The notes below the pieces were generated by a model. It made no database searches. It saw only the letters and a program-made list of their open reading frames with translations, and was not told the origin of the DNA. This document shows, piece after piece, positions 21,245 to 34,049 of a DNA stretch of 64,000 bases; within the stretch, counting starts at the first letter, position 1, and every line of letters starts with the position of its first letter. Source of the DNA: Pyrrhosoma nymphula (taxonomy: Eukaryota > Arthropoda > Insecta > Odonata > Coenagrionidae); NCBI GenBank assembly GCA_963573305.1, contig OY754338.1, positions 45,721,531 to 45,785,530 on the forward strand, given 5' to 3'. A program made the position numbers and the translations under genes.

Positions 21245-24200
21245 TAAATAGATAATGTGCAGATGTTTATTCCCTCAGTATGGTTAACTTCCCAAATATA
21301 AACTGATTCTCCAATATATATTACCACGTTCGTTTTTCAAAACTACCACATGGGAATTAACACACAAGCTAAATTTCTAAAACCAAGTCACCTTTACAAT
21401 TTGCGTGTAAACAAAAAAATCCATCAAAAATGGGAATTGAACCTTTGTAATTTAAAGTTAACGCCAATTTTAGCTATTAGCAAACAATTTTGGCTCGTAG
21501 CAAAGGAAACTGATCATAATGTGATAGGTCAAAGTGACTTCCCTCGTTAAATCCAGGATGTAAAATTTACACTCACCAGCGGAAGAGTAGAATAATGAAA
21601 TATATTCCGATGACGAGTAAAATAAAGGGAATAATATTTATTCAGATGTTTGATTGGACTGAAGTCATTTCCAATCTTGCGGGAATTGTGAAAAATAAAA
21701 AAAAAACACAGTAACTGTTTCCATATCCGTGAGGCAGTTTTCAATATTAAATGATGAAAACAGCGTAGCATTTGCACATTGATACCCCGATACGAAACAA
21801 AATTTTCTAACCACACTCTCAAACAAGAGAGTGAATGATTACGGGATAAAACGGTGAATTATAAATTGAAGTTGAATGGCAAAGGGTTGATTGAGAATGG
21901 TGAACTTTAAACAGGGGAATAATGGAAAATTTTACAAAGGAGTGCATAGATCTATCTCACCCGCATTACCTACATGACAAACGTGGTAGCATATGAAGGG
22001 TCAAAAATGTTTTTGTTCCGCCACCTCTCTCAATTGAAGAGAACATTTATTGAAACAAGCGTATACATTTTATAGACACACGTATGACACCGATGATGTA
22101 TTTTAGACCATGATGTAAATAGCATGGTGAATACGGGTCGACAACGTGCCTTCAATGATAAATTCAACTTCTTCCACAAAATACCACAGCAGTTGCATCT
22201 ATCGTCACCAATATATTTTATATAACTAACAACAAGAATAAAGCTACTCCAGAATCATACCGAAAGATATTCATGCATATGCACAACTAAATAACAGCCC
22301 ATTCAACAGTGAAGCTTAAGTGTAAACATTTAAACGATGTAAAAACTGATAGCAAGGCTCCAACTGGGTCCTCGAAAAGTCTACGATACGGCTTTTATTT
22401 TCAATCTTAATTCAAAAGAATATGCTCTTGAATATCATGAAAATCTACAATAATTGGTAATCACATTTATAAGGGACGAAGAGATTTCAATGCATTGGAA
22501 TATTGTTGGCCACTGTATTCCGATGCCCCGATTCATATGTATTTAAGAGAGATGAATCAATAGAAAAAAATTCCGAAAGAGCAAATGAAGACATGGGGAC
22601 TCGGATATCAACAAGGGGTTAGACCTAAAAGCAATACTTTGAATGTGGAGCATGAGCCTATCTGTGAACAATGATGCTGTTCTTTAAAAAAGAGTAGGTT
22701 TCAAATAAAAATTCACTAACTAAATTCCTGTTATTCCCATACAGAAATGCCAGTCCTATCGATGAGCTGTGGTAAATTTTCTAGTTATTTCAACTTTTCT
22801 GGAAACACAGTAGGGACGAAATGCCATTATTTGAATTGCGGTCACTAAAGGCTGTCCGTTACCCACAATTCAACTATGTCACCTCCTCCACAGTTATGAA
22901 TAAGACCAGATTACTGCCTGAACCTTCCTGCCTTAGAGTAAGTTTTAATCATTAGCGAAGCCAGGGAAAAAAATGTCAAGTATTCTTGAGAGCATTTCAC
23001 TAATAAACAAGTAACGTTAGAAAAAGAGTAAAAACAACATCGTCTCTTTGAATTTTTTGACAATGTAGCGACAAATAATATAAGTAAGATACATAGATTT
23101 AAAGTAATCGCTGAACAGGGTCATAAAAATTTAACCAATTCCTAACAAAACCAATCAAAAGTAAATGGTTCTATATCTAACTGCATTAATTGAGGGAAAA
23201 CACTTTATCTACTGCGAAAATTTTCATCGCACGAACGACGATTTCCGATGGTGCGAAATTATTGGATATGACCGTACAGTGTGCTTCAAATAAACTTATA
23301 AGTTTATTAGAAGAATATCGTCGTCTAAAGACTATAAAATATACAATCTTGAATACAAAGAGAGCAATAACATAGATTTATTTCAATAGACACAAAACCC
23401 TCTTCTAGTGAATATCTAATGAATAAAGTTTTTTCTAATGATAAAAGATATATTAAAAGTTTTAAAACATTCTGTAAATATTATTGAATTCAAATATATA
23501 TCTCAAGGAACAGTACACGTATATAAAATTACCACCCACAGAGTTTCATTACCATCCACCATGTTGGGACCTGAACTTTGAAGAAAAACCATTTTGGATA
23601 ATTGGCTCAACAATATTTTAAATGTTACATATCACTTCACAGTCGTTTAAATATTTATCAGTTGGAAATTTTGATACAATAGCAATAAATCTGTTTCTGA
23701 ACTCAAATTTCCATTTGTACGCGTAAAAATTAAATGCAAAGCGCCAAGGAATGACTACAAAAAATTACAGAATTGAGGTAAAATTTAAATTGATATCAAG
23801 GAAAGATGAAAAAAATTGTTAGTGCCATTGTTAGTTTTGTGTTTTGAGTTTTGTCCAGAAATTTTTGTTTCAGTGAATTAAACTTGAAATGGCAATTAAT
23901 AAATAGATGGGCATTATAACACAAAAGCTTAGATACGTACGACTGCCATTGCAACAGCGAGCTTATTATCTCAATACCACTTCAAAATATGCAAACAACG
24001 CTTAAACCTATCCTCCATTATCATTTTTCCTGAAATAAATTCATGTACTGTTTATTGGCCTTGATCTAATCTCTTCCTTCGATAAAACCGGGCTCTTTAG
24101 AGGTAGACTGGACTTCTTTGGGACGGCACGTCTGTCACTCTGCAATGAGATCAGTCGGTCTCATAGAAGAGAGTTCATCATTTTCTGAAATTAAGGCATT

Positions 24201-26400
24201 CATTTTCTTGTAAGATCCTTTCCCTGGATTAGAATACGAATAAGCCAGCTCAATATTAGAACAAAACACCAAAATAATCAGTTCATCCTTTACGGAAACG
24301 CTACAGCCGAAACAGTACCCCCAAAACTACCGAAGGATTTGCGTAATTGACAGACGGCCACTTAAAAGGCATAGCTGAATTCAACGCGTGCCCTAAAGAT
24401 GGCCAAAATGAGATCCCTTTTTGCGCAAAGAAGGGGGCCGGGAATAATGTACTCGTGTTTCGTGGCATGCCCTAGCTCCACAACCACTAGGAGCGTGGCA
24501 GTTTATCTCTGGACGTTCAACCTCATTTCGCGGCGCGGGAGAGCAGATTGCCGCTCGCGGGAGAGCCCGAACTACAGGTGTCGATGCTACAGGCAACTCT
24601 TCTCCAATTCCTGCATCCACTTGGGGAGTCTTGCTTACTGTGAGCACGAGGATTTAGCAGCAACGACGGTAGAACAGATTAAGCTGTCAATCAACTAAGG
24701 TACAGATGTAACATGCCACGCCGGGAAAGTGCCTTGATACCCGACGCCACGAATCTAATTATCTTGTCACGCGAGATCGAAATTATTGCCTTAAACGAAC
24801 ATTAATGATTAAAATAGCATCTCTAAAGAATGTCACATTTAATTTTTGGACACTAGGCGTTAATCGTTTCCGACAGATATGCTGTTCCCTTTTATTTCCG
24901 GAGGGCGATAAGGAAAAAATATTTCCATAAATAATTTTCTAATTGGAAAATATAAAAAAAATAATTTCCAGTGAACATCAAGCTTTACACTCGCACTAAC
25001 TCAGCATTAACATTCTTAAAAAAATTGTACTTAGATGAATACCTAGGGTGTTTCCATCAAATTTCATATTTAAATTTGTAAAGTGCTGGTAAAAACATCA
25101 GAGCCAATAAATATTACCAATAGAAATAGCTCACATGTTTTATAATCCAATAGCCGTTAAAAATCTTCAGTCAGACTGTGTGTGTTGTACGAGCATTAGT
25201 CCATTTAGATATCTACGCAAGTGAGAGCTCTTCTTAACCTTTAATAGACCTCTTTAAAAAGTTTATGTAACATACATATTGCTTATTCATCTAACACTCA
25301 TTTTTCGAAGGATTTTAACTCATGAAGCATCTTATTAAACTAACCTTGTAATCACGTTAGGTATTATCAAGATTTGTCCCAAGAACATCTGCATTGAAAA
25401 TCATAATATTCTTCGCACTGATACAAGATCTATTTTCTTAGGAAAGTCATTTAAACAGCGAAAAATTACAATAATACTTTCAGAAATTCAGCATGGAACT
25501 AAGTAAAATATATTACTTTGACTCCTCGCTTCGAAGGGAAAAATGGTAACACATGTTTCCTAGATGTGAACGACTTTGACCAGAGCCAACCTGTGTTCAC
25601 CAAATGCAATGCAACCAATGTTCACTTGAAAAATATTTCAGAGAAAACGATTTGAAAAACAATCAGTGCAAAGTGGTGCTAAATCTACTAATGTGGGTAA
25701 ACCATCATAACTGGAAAACAAATTCTCCGAAACCTGCATCAAGTACGGTTTTCCAGTGAACCCGCGTAATTGCTCCTAGATGTAATTTCAGTGTTTTCTT
25801 TGACCAGTCAATCGAACATCACATGGAACCCGGGAAATTTGAGGAGTATTATTTTAGGGCACTTTCTGTAATCATTATGGTTGCTTTTAATAACATAGAC
25901 TGAGCGTCTTTCGTGCTTGCCTTGTGGGACCGTGGGCCATCAAAGAGAATTTTTACAGCCCTCCAGGAAAACTGCTATCATAAACCTTTTCTAAGCACCA
26001 CTTCAAATATAAGTACGTTCATCTCAGGCCCTTGCAGTAAGAAAAATTCGACTAAAAAAAGCCGGGAAACTTTTATGAGTTTCTACGGAATAAGATGAGA
26101 TTTTCTTCCTGCAAGAAAAACCACTTGGTCTGACTCTCCTTCATATATGGTATAATTAATGTGTGATACTGGCCTCAAAGATATTTCTTACAATATCTAC
26201 TGTCTTTCGCAAATCAAAATTAATTGATAAATATACAAAGCATTAAAAAATTAATCTCTACTACTAGTCAAAGAAAGTTTTATTCTTAAGTTTGACTAAA
26301 ATAAAGGTAAAATATTTTAACCAAATACACAAATTAAGTGAAATACACAAATTTAGGAAGAACATTACCAGAGTAAGATAAAAAGAAGAATGGTGAGCTG
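21245..26400. other. Gene-free AT-rich stretch
   Basis: About 5 kb without a supportable gene. A GC-rich patch at about 24390-24760 holds overlapping 84- and 99-codon frames on opposite strands with no domain, and may be an old, unassigned repeat. Confidence 0.5.
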
Positions 26401-26413
26401 CAGTTCATAAACA

Positions 26414-26444
26414 CTGATGATGACATTAAATATGTCTGCCGAAC
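26414..26444 (+). repeat. Single hammerhead-like motif with an intact CTGATGA box
   Basis: CTGATGA (26414-26420) is followed by GACAT, the loop TAAAT, and ATGTC, a perfect 5-bp stem. TGCC and GAAC (26441-26444) come next, where a hammerhead would have GAAA. No stem III can be drawn and no inverted partner is evident. Confidence 0.4.
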
Positions 26445-26449
26445 AGACT

Positions 26450-28005
26450 TTAGGAGGTTTCCAGTCAATGTCTTTATGTTGACGCAGATCATAATCCATC
26501 AATGCACTTCATCGCACACAAAATACGATGAGTAGAACGGTGATCACGCAGGCGAAAAGTTCGGATACCTGCTGTTAGGTTCATAACAGTTACCGCCGAA
26601 TGTTTTGTTTATAGTTATTAAATTCGTTCTAAATACATAAACTTCATTAAGACAGAAATTAAACGAACTTTACATCATCCATGTTTAACACCATCAAATT
26701 TAAAAATTCAGAACAAAAACAACAATCCCGGATGCCATTATCGAAGTTCATTTGTCGTAAAGAGCATATAAAATGTGCTATCGATTATAATTTGTAATGC
26801 GCAGGATCCGAAAAGAATGGATAGCAAGTGAGTTTCTGCACTACGAAGCGATCACCCATTTCTAGTAGATATCTATTCTTAAGACCTACCTTCTAAAGAC
26901 CTTTGAAGGGTTGCCCTAGATTTATGTACACACAGTTCACAAGGACTCGCTCCTAAGAAAGAGTTTTTCGCAAAAACGACATGTATACAAGATAGGAAAA
27001 GTGCAGTTTCAGTGAGTGCAGCGCGGGTCGTGACAATATTCACGATCCAGACGAAGTTACAAAAAAATATGCTGAAACCGATCGTAACCGATTGTAAAAG
27101 CCTATGTAAACAATTAGACTAATTGTAAGTTAGAAGAGAGCTAGAAAGTCGATGTGAATAACAGATTGACCATTTTGAAAATGGCAATACGGTTTTGCAG
27201 ACTTGGGATGCCTTTTTAACAAAAATACTCCAGCATAGTCATCCCAAATTCCAACTTCTCAACGGCAGCTAATGCTTTGAGGGATACGCAGAATTGATGC
27301 ACACCACTGATTGAAATCACTGCACACTCACAGCGTTACTCAACATAAAGGATTGGCGGTCACTCCTGACGTGATCACACGTTTGGCAACGCGACCGTTA
27401 AAAATTCTTAGGCCACACGTGGGCTGATGAGTAGAAAGGTAATTTGCGTGAGTTTGAAGATTTGATGTAAAGTGAAAGGGAAGAGTGAAGCTAATTCGAC
27501 ATCCCGCTGCCAGGGGAAAGTTGCCAGAACGTCCACGGATTAACATGCCCTCCGACAGGCACGTTGGGGCAGCGCATAAATTACGCCGAACCTTTACGGG
27601 GAAAGCTATTAGATCCTTACCGTTCCCCTACTGCTTCGCGAATCAAAACGATGTCTTCTGTTTACCAACCCCCTTAAAACAAGGATTCATTATGTTCTAT
27701 CGGTTTCGGCCAAGAAATTTTAATACCGGTCGCAAATCACAGCATAAAAATAATAGGAGCGACGAGGGAGTTTTATAATGCCAAATGTTTAAAACAATAA
27801 TATAGCATTGATAAATGTAAAAAAATATTTCAAATTATTGTATCACTTTTAAATTTCCACTGTATATGACCTTCTTTCAATCCAAGTCTTAGCAGGACCT
27901 CAAAACTGAATCTAAACAAAGACAAAAAATATTTTAAAATAGTTCCCATTTCCGAATATTTGAGGTCCATCGACTTCTAAGGTCCTCCAAACCACAGGAA
28001 TTAAG
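26450..28005. other. Gene-free stretch
   Basis: A GC-richer patch at 27340-27780 has a 97-codon plus-strand frame and a 68-codon minus-strand frame, neither with a domain. I do not call a gene. Confidence 0.5.
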
Positions 28006-28008
28006 TTG

Positions 28009-28062
28009 AGGTGGTGGATAGATCATTTAATTCAACCCCAAAGACACGTGTTTGATTCCCGG
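28009..28062 (+). repeat. tRNA-derived SINE-like fragment
   Basis: An A-box-like segment (AGGTGGTGGATAG, from about 28009) and a B-box-like segment (GTGTTTGATTCCCG, 28048-28061) have tRNA-like spacing. The DNA after the B-box resembles that of the SINE-like segment at 9859-9931. The tRNA stems are not preserved. Confidence 0.4.
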
Positions 28063-28079
28063 CAGCGAATGTTTTTCAT

Positions 28080-31000
28080 TGGAATCCGGATCTAAACTCG
28101 GGTGCTATGCGCCAAGCAACAAATATCGCTTTCTGCTATTGCGTTCACCATTCCCAGTTTCCAAAGCTACCAAGGCGCATGTGTGGAGTTTAATTCCTGG
28201 AAACTTGTCTCCCAATATTTAATAATTTTGTCGGGAGTGCTCAGTTACTAAGGGATGAGGATGTGGGTTGGGATGAGGGCGGCTTTCGGGCGGCTATTTT
28301 GTTTTAAGTTTTTTTATCATATTGCCACAGGTTTTCTAGCAATAAATTGTTTGTTTGGGGCAATTGTTCATGAACTTTGCGTTACAGCACCAACATGGAG
28401 GTTAGTATAGGGGAGATATGAGGATGAGAAGATCACTTCTAGATTAGTACTTCGACCGTCGAGTGGAAAATTAAACTGTGAACTCTTTTGCGTCTTTCGC
28501 TCAGCGTAGGCTAATGTTAATATTTCTGGACAGGCTTCTCTCCAAACTTCGTTCGTTCCCCTGAATGAACAACCTTACCCCTCTAATCCAATCCCACCAT
28601 ATTTAATGGTAGATAAGACCTTATCACTCGAAAGCCTTCCACAATAACCTGTAAACCAGTTTTTTGACCAGAAAGCATAGCGGTGCCCCTGAAATGGATT
28701 ATTTAAGTAGGACTTGCCCAAAATCAGTCATCGGAAAACATACGAAATTCAGAAAGCCCTTTGGGGTTTCTCTACCATGTCAAGGCTTCCATAGAACAGT
28801 TTCAGGCTTCACTTATTGGAAAGTTTAATCAACCATAAATGTTAGAGAGAACAGCAATATATTAACACACAATTTCGATTTTCACTATCAAAACGACACT
28901 ACGTGCCAATACCATGGTTGGTGATTATTCAAGGAGAATGCAAATTTACCACTGCGCATTCCCGTGCAATTATGAAAGTCTATCAAGGTTATTATGTTAG
29001 CCGAAGTTTTGATCTTTTTTTGGGCAGCCGAGCGAAACGTCAGCCAGCATCAATACCCTGAGTTTTAAGGCGACCCGAATAGAATTTCTGAATCAAACCC
29101 ACCAGGAAAGCACCAAAATTTACTGAAGACTACATAATAATAACAAAGTTTCCTCAGGGGTCGACAAACACACTGCTAATTATAAAACATTGAACTGATA
29201 TTTTCCTGAAGTATTTTGGTTGGGATCAGGGCTCATGCGGCTCAAGGGGCCCATTTTTATAACCTTAAAGGACTTCAAAGTTTTCCGGCTCTACTTAGTT
29301 GAACTTCAACATATTCAAAAAATTATGAAATTTTATATTTACTCGCGGAGGTTTAAAAATTCAGCCGTGGTTTCAACGAAACAGCGTCAATATCAAGACT
29401 AAAAGAGTAGGCAGGTAGTCTTGAAGAGTACGCTCTTGAATTTAAATCACTATCGACTTATCAAACCACCGAGTGAAAATACGTGTTTCAATTATATTCA
29501 ATACAGATCAAAAGAACTCAAATTGGCCAATCGTACCCTTGAACTTCTTCTATGGTCCATATATCTCTTTTCAAGTAGGAGGTAGAGCATAATACCACCC
29601 TTGACAACTCACCTCTCTTCCATGTAAAAGAACGTAACTGACACGGAGATCGCATCACCCAGGAGGTTGCTACAAAATTTATGGACCACTCCATAGCAAC
29701 CAGGAGTGCTCCCCTGTGACGCCCAGTCCGAACGTCGCTTTCCATGCGGCCGGTCAAAGAAAACCGGAATCGAGAAAAAAGTGGAAAGCTCACCAAGCTA
29801 AAGTACTTTATTAGCGTTTCTTGTCAAGTTGCACGTGCTAGTTACGATAAAAGCTGAAAATGGCAGGGCGGCCACCCTCGGAGTTGTTGTGGCAATACTT
29901 GGCTTTTGAGCAGTCACATTAATATTTCATACACTCGTTCCTTTCAGGAAAAAATGCGCACCACAATATGACCAGAACAAACGACTCTAGGCCATGGACT
30001 CTAAAGCAGATTCCCTTGTCGATGAGAAAAGAAGAACTCCTTGTTGTTTTCCACCGATATTATTTTTATGCGATGTTTTGCATAGTTATCAAATCCATAG
30101 GTACATCTATTCAGCTATTTTTAAATTGAGGGCAAACTTTCATTTGGCCGCCAGTAATAAAGAATTTATTAACCATTTGCGATTAATTAAACCACACGGT
30201 AATTCGAGGGATTCGCCAGAGTCCACAGAGATCCTCTTAGCCCAGTACGTTTTTTCTCCCGCCAAGAGTTCAATTTTTAGTTTATAAATTGTTTCCAAGG
30301 TTCAAATTTTACGAGGAAATGTGTTTTACAGGGATTTTTACTTTACACCTACTTCTTTTAGATATTTCAGCCGTATAATGTATTGCAGTTTCAACCACAG
30401 TACCATTCAATGGGATGATAACAAGAATGTTGACAAGGAAAATGTTTAACCTGAAGGTTACATTGTTTTTTTATTGAAGTTAATTATGAGTTTCAGCCAA
30501 GTTTGCGTTCATAAGTCATTTGATTTGAAAATAAATTATCTTTTGTCAGATATTTGTTGGTAACATTTAGTTAGTAACATTTTTCGGTTTTCATACTTTC
30601 TGTCCCCTCTTAAAATCCAAAATAACAGTCGGGACATTTTGTTCATTATATATTGCAAGGCCAGAAAATTATTTATAACTACAAAGATGTATAGTTAGCG
30701 CTTATTTCAGAAACTGAAGATCCAATTATTACTTGAAAAGCTAATCTTAATGATCGAAGACTACTAGGGAATACTGGGAGCAAGCAGCAATCCAGTACCG
30801 CTTCAATTATGAAATATATAATGGGCTTAAAACCCAAATACACATTATAGTTCTTTATTTTCCATGCGGGTTTTTTGATACAATCACAAAGATAATGTGT
30901 AATTTGCTTGCTGAAAACTACCTCTTTCTACGCTGATAATTATTACTCGATTACCTTACATGGATTTCTACTACACGTTTACCATTTTTTCCAGAAAAAC

Positions 31001-32425
31001 TGACAATTCTAAACGGCAGAGTCACAAGAAAGGTATTACATGGAATAAAAAAATACGAACAGAGATACGATAGAATGTAATATTAAGGGATTGACGTATA
31101 TTTTTCAGAGAATTGTAAACTTTTATGGGGAAAGTTTCGGAACTTTTTTTCACCTTACAAAAAATATATTAATAAAAAATTGGCTATCGTGACGCCGCTA
31201 TAGGCTGGAAATTCGATATTGTACGCAATTGTATAGCTTTGTTAGTCAAATTACAGCTGATATACCTAATGAAAAACCATGTTAGTGAACAGCCCAAAGT
31301 TAGTACAATGACATGCTAGAAAACACGTATTCATTGGTTTCTACTAAGTTAAAATGACACCTAAAGAGAAAAGACATTTTCCAAGGGACTAAAATGTTAG
31401 ACATGATAAAAAGTTTGTAGAGATCTTAGATTAATTTCTTAGCATTCATTCAGAAGAAAAGAGGTTAAAACCTACCATTGGACGTGTACGTTGGTGCTAA
31501 ACCTAACTAAATCAACAAATAATATTTAACGGATTAGCAAAAAAGTTTAGGGACTAACTACACAGACAACATTCAATTCAATATTTTTCAATGCAAAAAA
31601 TGTATTTGTTTTATAAATGTCGCTGCGAACCACTCTTCTCCTGAATCTTAAGATATCTTCCTCAACTGCTCTCGAATGCGAAAAGATTTCTGTGATCTAT
31701 GGAGGGGAAAAAAGAACGGTAATAACAATGATACGAGTAGTACAACCCTTTTCCCAAGGAGTACGAGTGAGGAAGCAAAGATAAGAGATGGTTCAAATAT
31801 TTGTCCGCTTGACGAGAGGATAATTAAGACACTAACACTGACGCGAAAAGAGAGAGAGGAACCTAAAGATGTTATCACTATGAAGATAAATGCCTTTCGC
31901 CGCCGTCAACAAACGGAGAAAAGCCTTTCGCAAAATCCTCAGCCAGCACTTTGAACTCCAATTCCGAGCTCTCCAAACCAAACTTTTTGCCTTTGCCATC
32001 TACTCTCCTCCATCTGACGGTCGTTGTACAAAGAAGTACCTACTGGGAGAAACCTTTGTCTTGCCACTCTTGCAAATATTCCGAGAACTTCCCATGCGTC
32101 ATTGTCCTTTTCTCATCCCCAAACAAACGGTAATTACATTTCTCTTGCATGCACGCTCCTCTTAAAAGACTTAGAATCTTAACAATTTTGAAGGATGCAA
32201 CTCTCGCACGATTTTTAAGCTGATTAATGCTTATTGGTCGATAAGTAACGGAATACAGCGGCTGGAGTGTGAGTACTTATATCACTGGACGAACTCGAAT
32301 GAGAAGATTATATGGTTTGCGTCAGGAATATAACTTCAGCCCCAGATTTCATCTGTAGCGAAGAACAAATTAGAGAGATTTACTACCGAGCAGATAAACG
32401 TTACAATCCTTTCTTCTGGGGAGCA
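28080..32425. other. Gene-free stretch
   Basis: Frames of 60-97 codons occur on both strands (for example 29994-30287 plus, 31676-31954 plus), without domains. A half hammerhead-like motif (GCCGAGCGAAACGTCAGC) lies at about 29031-29050, but its CTGANGA half is missing. Confidence 0.5.
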
Positions 32426-32429
32426 AGTA

Positions 32430-32740
32430 GAAGTACCGTGTGAGATGTGTGTGTTGTGTAGAAGAATGTAGAAAGAGCGGTGTACGGAGGAAAATACGAG
32501 CGAGGAAAACTTGGGTAGTGGTAGTGAAGAGGAAATATATTAAGGAGATAAGGAGGTTGAATAGGTAGCTGCGACAGGTAATGAGAGGCAAACATTACTT
32601 TAGGCCGTGATTGAGGGAGGGATGTTGGGTAAGTAGGGAAGGAGAAACAAGAGAATGGAGGCTTTATGCACAGAATGATGAGAGGTAGGACGTATGCTGA
32701 GCTGGAAAAAGATATCGTATGGTGAGATAGAGGCCGGCAT
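32430..32740 (+). pseudogene. Decayed 3' tail of an RTE-type LINE reverse transcriptase
   Basis: One plus-strand frame, interrupted by point stops only, gives EMCVLCRRM, a stop, KERCTEENTSEENLGSG and EEEIY. It continues with NERQTLL, a stop, AVIEGGMLGK, a stop, GRRNKRMEAL. A neighbouring frame then continues MMRGRTYAELEKDIV. The order matches the reference tail at 7285-7690 (EMWVWRWMEK, KTNEVVLDMV, VIEGRTLGKRG, RIEIL, RRYEELKRV). The single frame with few shifts suggests a younger or less indel-rich copy than the one at 1515-1895. No catalytic domain lies upstream. Confidence 0.7.
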
Positions 32741-32744
32741 CGGT

Positions 32745-33530
32745 AAAAAAGATAATGATAAAATATTTGAGCTATATCTATGCAGATGTAACTACTAGAT
32801 AGTCTCCTAAAAATAAAAAAATCCAAGGAAACCAGAAAAAGACTAAAGACACTCCCTAAAAAAACGGAAAAAGATACTTCCTCCAATTCTTTGGCTCTGT
32901 AATCTGTCTACCTGCGTTCATCATACGCCTAAAATGCTCAAACCTCTCATGTCATCAACATTTTTTTCGGTTCAAAAATCTATTTAAAATAATATTAACT
33001 GCACCCCGGGCACTGTTGTTTTAAACGAAAAATATTGAATGATTACTAGCGAAATGAATATGCACTGTCGGATGACCCCAAATCAAATTATGAGATGCAT
33101 GGTTTTGCGATTTCTCGGTGAAATACGAATCCATGGATTTGCGATTGCGATTTATGGGTGAAATTCTTGCAACTTTGGTCGGGGAAAAACTACTACGCTG
33201 ATGTGAGAGTATTGGGACCAATTTTTTAATCAAGCAATACAAACCATACTGTATTAAAAGACCTTCAACTGGAACGCCGGCTACTGGTACTACAAGTCAA
33301 AATTGGAAGAATTTTCTGAAATATACACATTTGACCAGAGCAAAAGAATAAATAAACAGGATATGGTGTCCAACATATGGGACCTGCCTCCGTCAGAAGT
33401 TGTATCAAATGAGGGAAATTGTAAAACTTTATAAAATTGTATATTTGATTTAAATATTAAAAATGCAGACAAAATTTTCTCTTAAAAAAACTATAAATAT
33501 ATGTATTATTATGTGCCTCTTTTACTTTCA
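32745..33530. other. Gene-free stretch upstream of the candidate exon
   Basis: The long minus-strand frame here (32401-32886) is antisense to the LINE tail and of skewed composition, so it is not a gene. The last bases before 33530 (TGCCTCTTTTACTTTCAG) form a good polypyrimidine tract and splice acceptor. Confidence 0.45.
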
Positions 33531-33535
33531 GATAG

Positions 33536-33740
33536 ATAATAGGGCACCAGATAGATTCGGAAACATCACCACAAGAAAAACATCCAAGCTACAAAATACA
33601 CAGACACTGGGTCCCACAGTCTATAGATAAACTAGACTTTCCAGAGGTCAATGCCACATATCGCCTGAATTACAAGTTTCACGGCAATCTGCGCGGGATA
33701 AGGGCGGTCATCTCCATGATCTCGGGCGAAGGACAGATCA
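33536..33740 (+). CDS. Candidate internal exon of an unrecognised protein
   Basis: An open frame with no start codon near its beginning runs from an acceptor-like site to a strong donor (GTAAGC at 33741). It encodes about 68 residues, including PSYKIHRHWVPQS, KLDFPEVNATYRLNYKF and HGNLRGIRAVISMISGEGQI. The stretch is rich in codons ending in G or C, unlike the AT-rich surroundings, and the peptide looks folded and evenly composed, with one N-glycosylation site (NAT). The polypyrimidine tract points to an acceptor at 33531, but that start puts an in-frame TAG at 33533-33535. An AG at 33534-33535, 33541-33542 or 33549-33550 would avoid it. The exon ends after the first base of a codon. I do not recognise the family, and no neighbouring exon was found in the window. 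It could be an exon of a long-intron gene or a broken copy. Confidence 0.5.
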
Positions 33741-33905
33741 GTAAGCCATACCCGGAGGAGAAAAGTCCCATAAATATTATTATTTTCGACCTGCATATTG
33801 CATAAACATTAAACCAATAATACATTTAAATAAATATACCATGAAGATCAATGTTAGCGGAGAATGGCCATTTTTAATGAGGGTATAGGAAACACTGCAG
33901 TTCCA

Positions 33906-34044
33906 CGAAAAATATACATTTAATACCTTCCGACTATGTGAATGATACTGGGCATCATCATCCGGTTACAATCACAGTAGCATCATGAGGTGATGATTGA
34001 CAGAATCATAAACATGGTCGGAAGGGATAAAATATATTTCTTTG
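33906..34044. repeat. Inverted pair of hammerhead-like motifs
   Basis: Plus arm (33985-34044): GGTGATGATTGACAGAATCA, then ACATGGTCGGAAGG and ATAAAATATATTT. Minus arm (33906-33966): GGATGATGATG, CCAGTATCATTCACATAGTC, GGAAGG, then an AT-rich tail of the same kind. The arms are homologous over about 55 bp, and both have GGAAGG where the hammerhead core has GAAAC. It lies about 165 bp downstream of the candidate exon. Confidence 0.55.
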
Positions 34045-34049
34045 AAGTG

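Noticed and set aside
29020..29055. GAAACGTCAGC resembling the 3' half of the hammerhead-like motif
   Set aside because: The CTGANGA half and stem II are not visible, so it is not listed as a motif.
31676..31954. 92-codon plus-strand frame with a charged C-terminus, considered as an exon
   Set aside because: No splice-site pair, no recognisable domain, and an antisense frame of similar length.
32401..32886. 161-codon minus-strand frame rich in Ser, Leu, Phe and Tyr
   Set aside because: It is antisense to a purine-rich LINE tail on the plus strand, which explains its composition.
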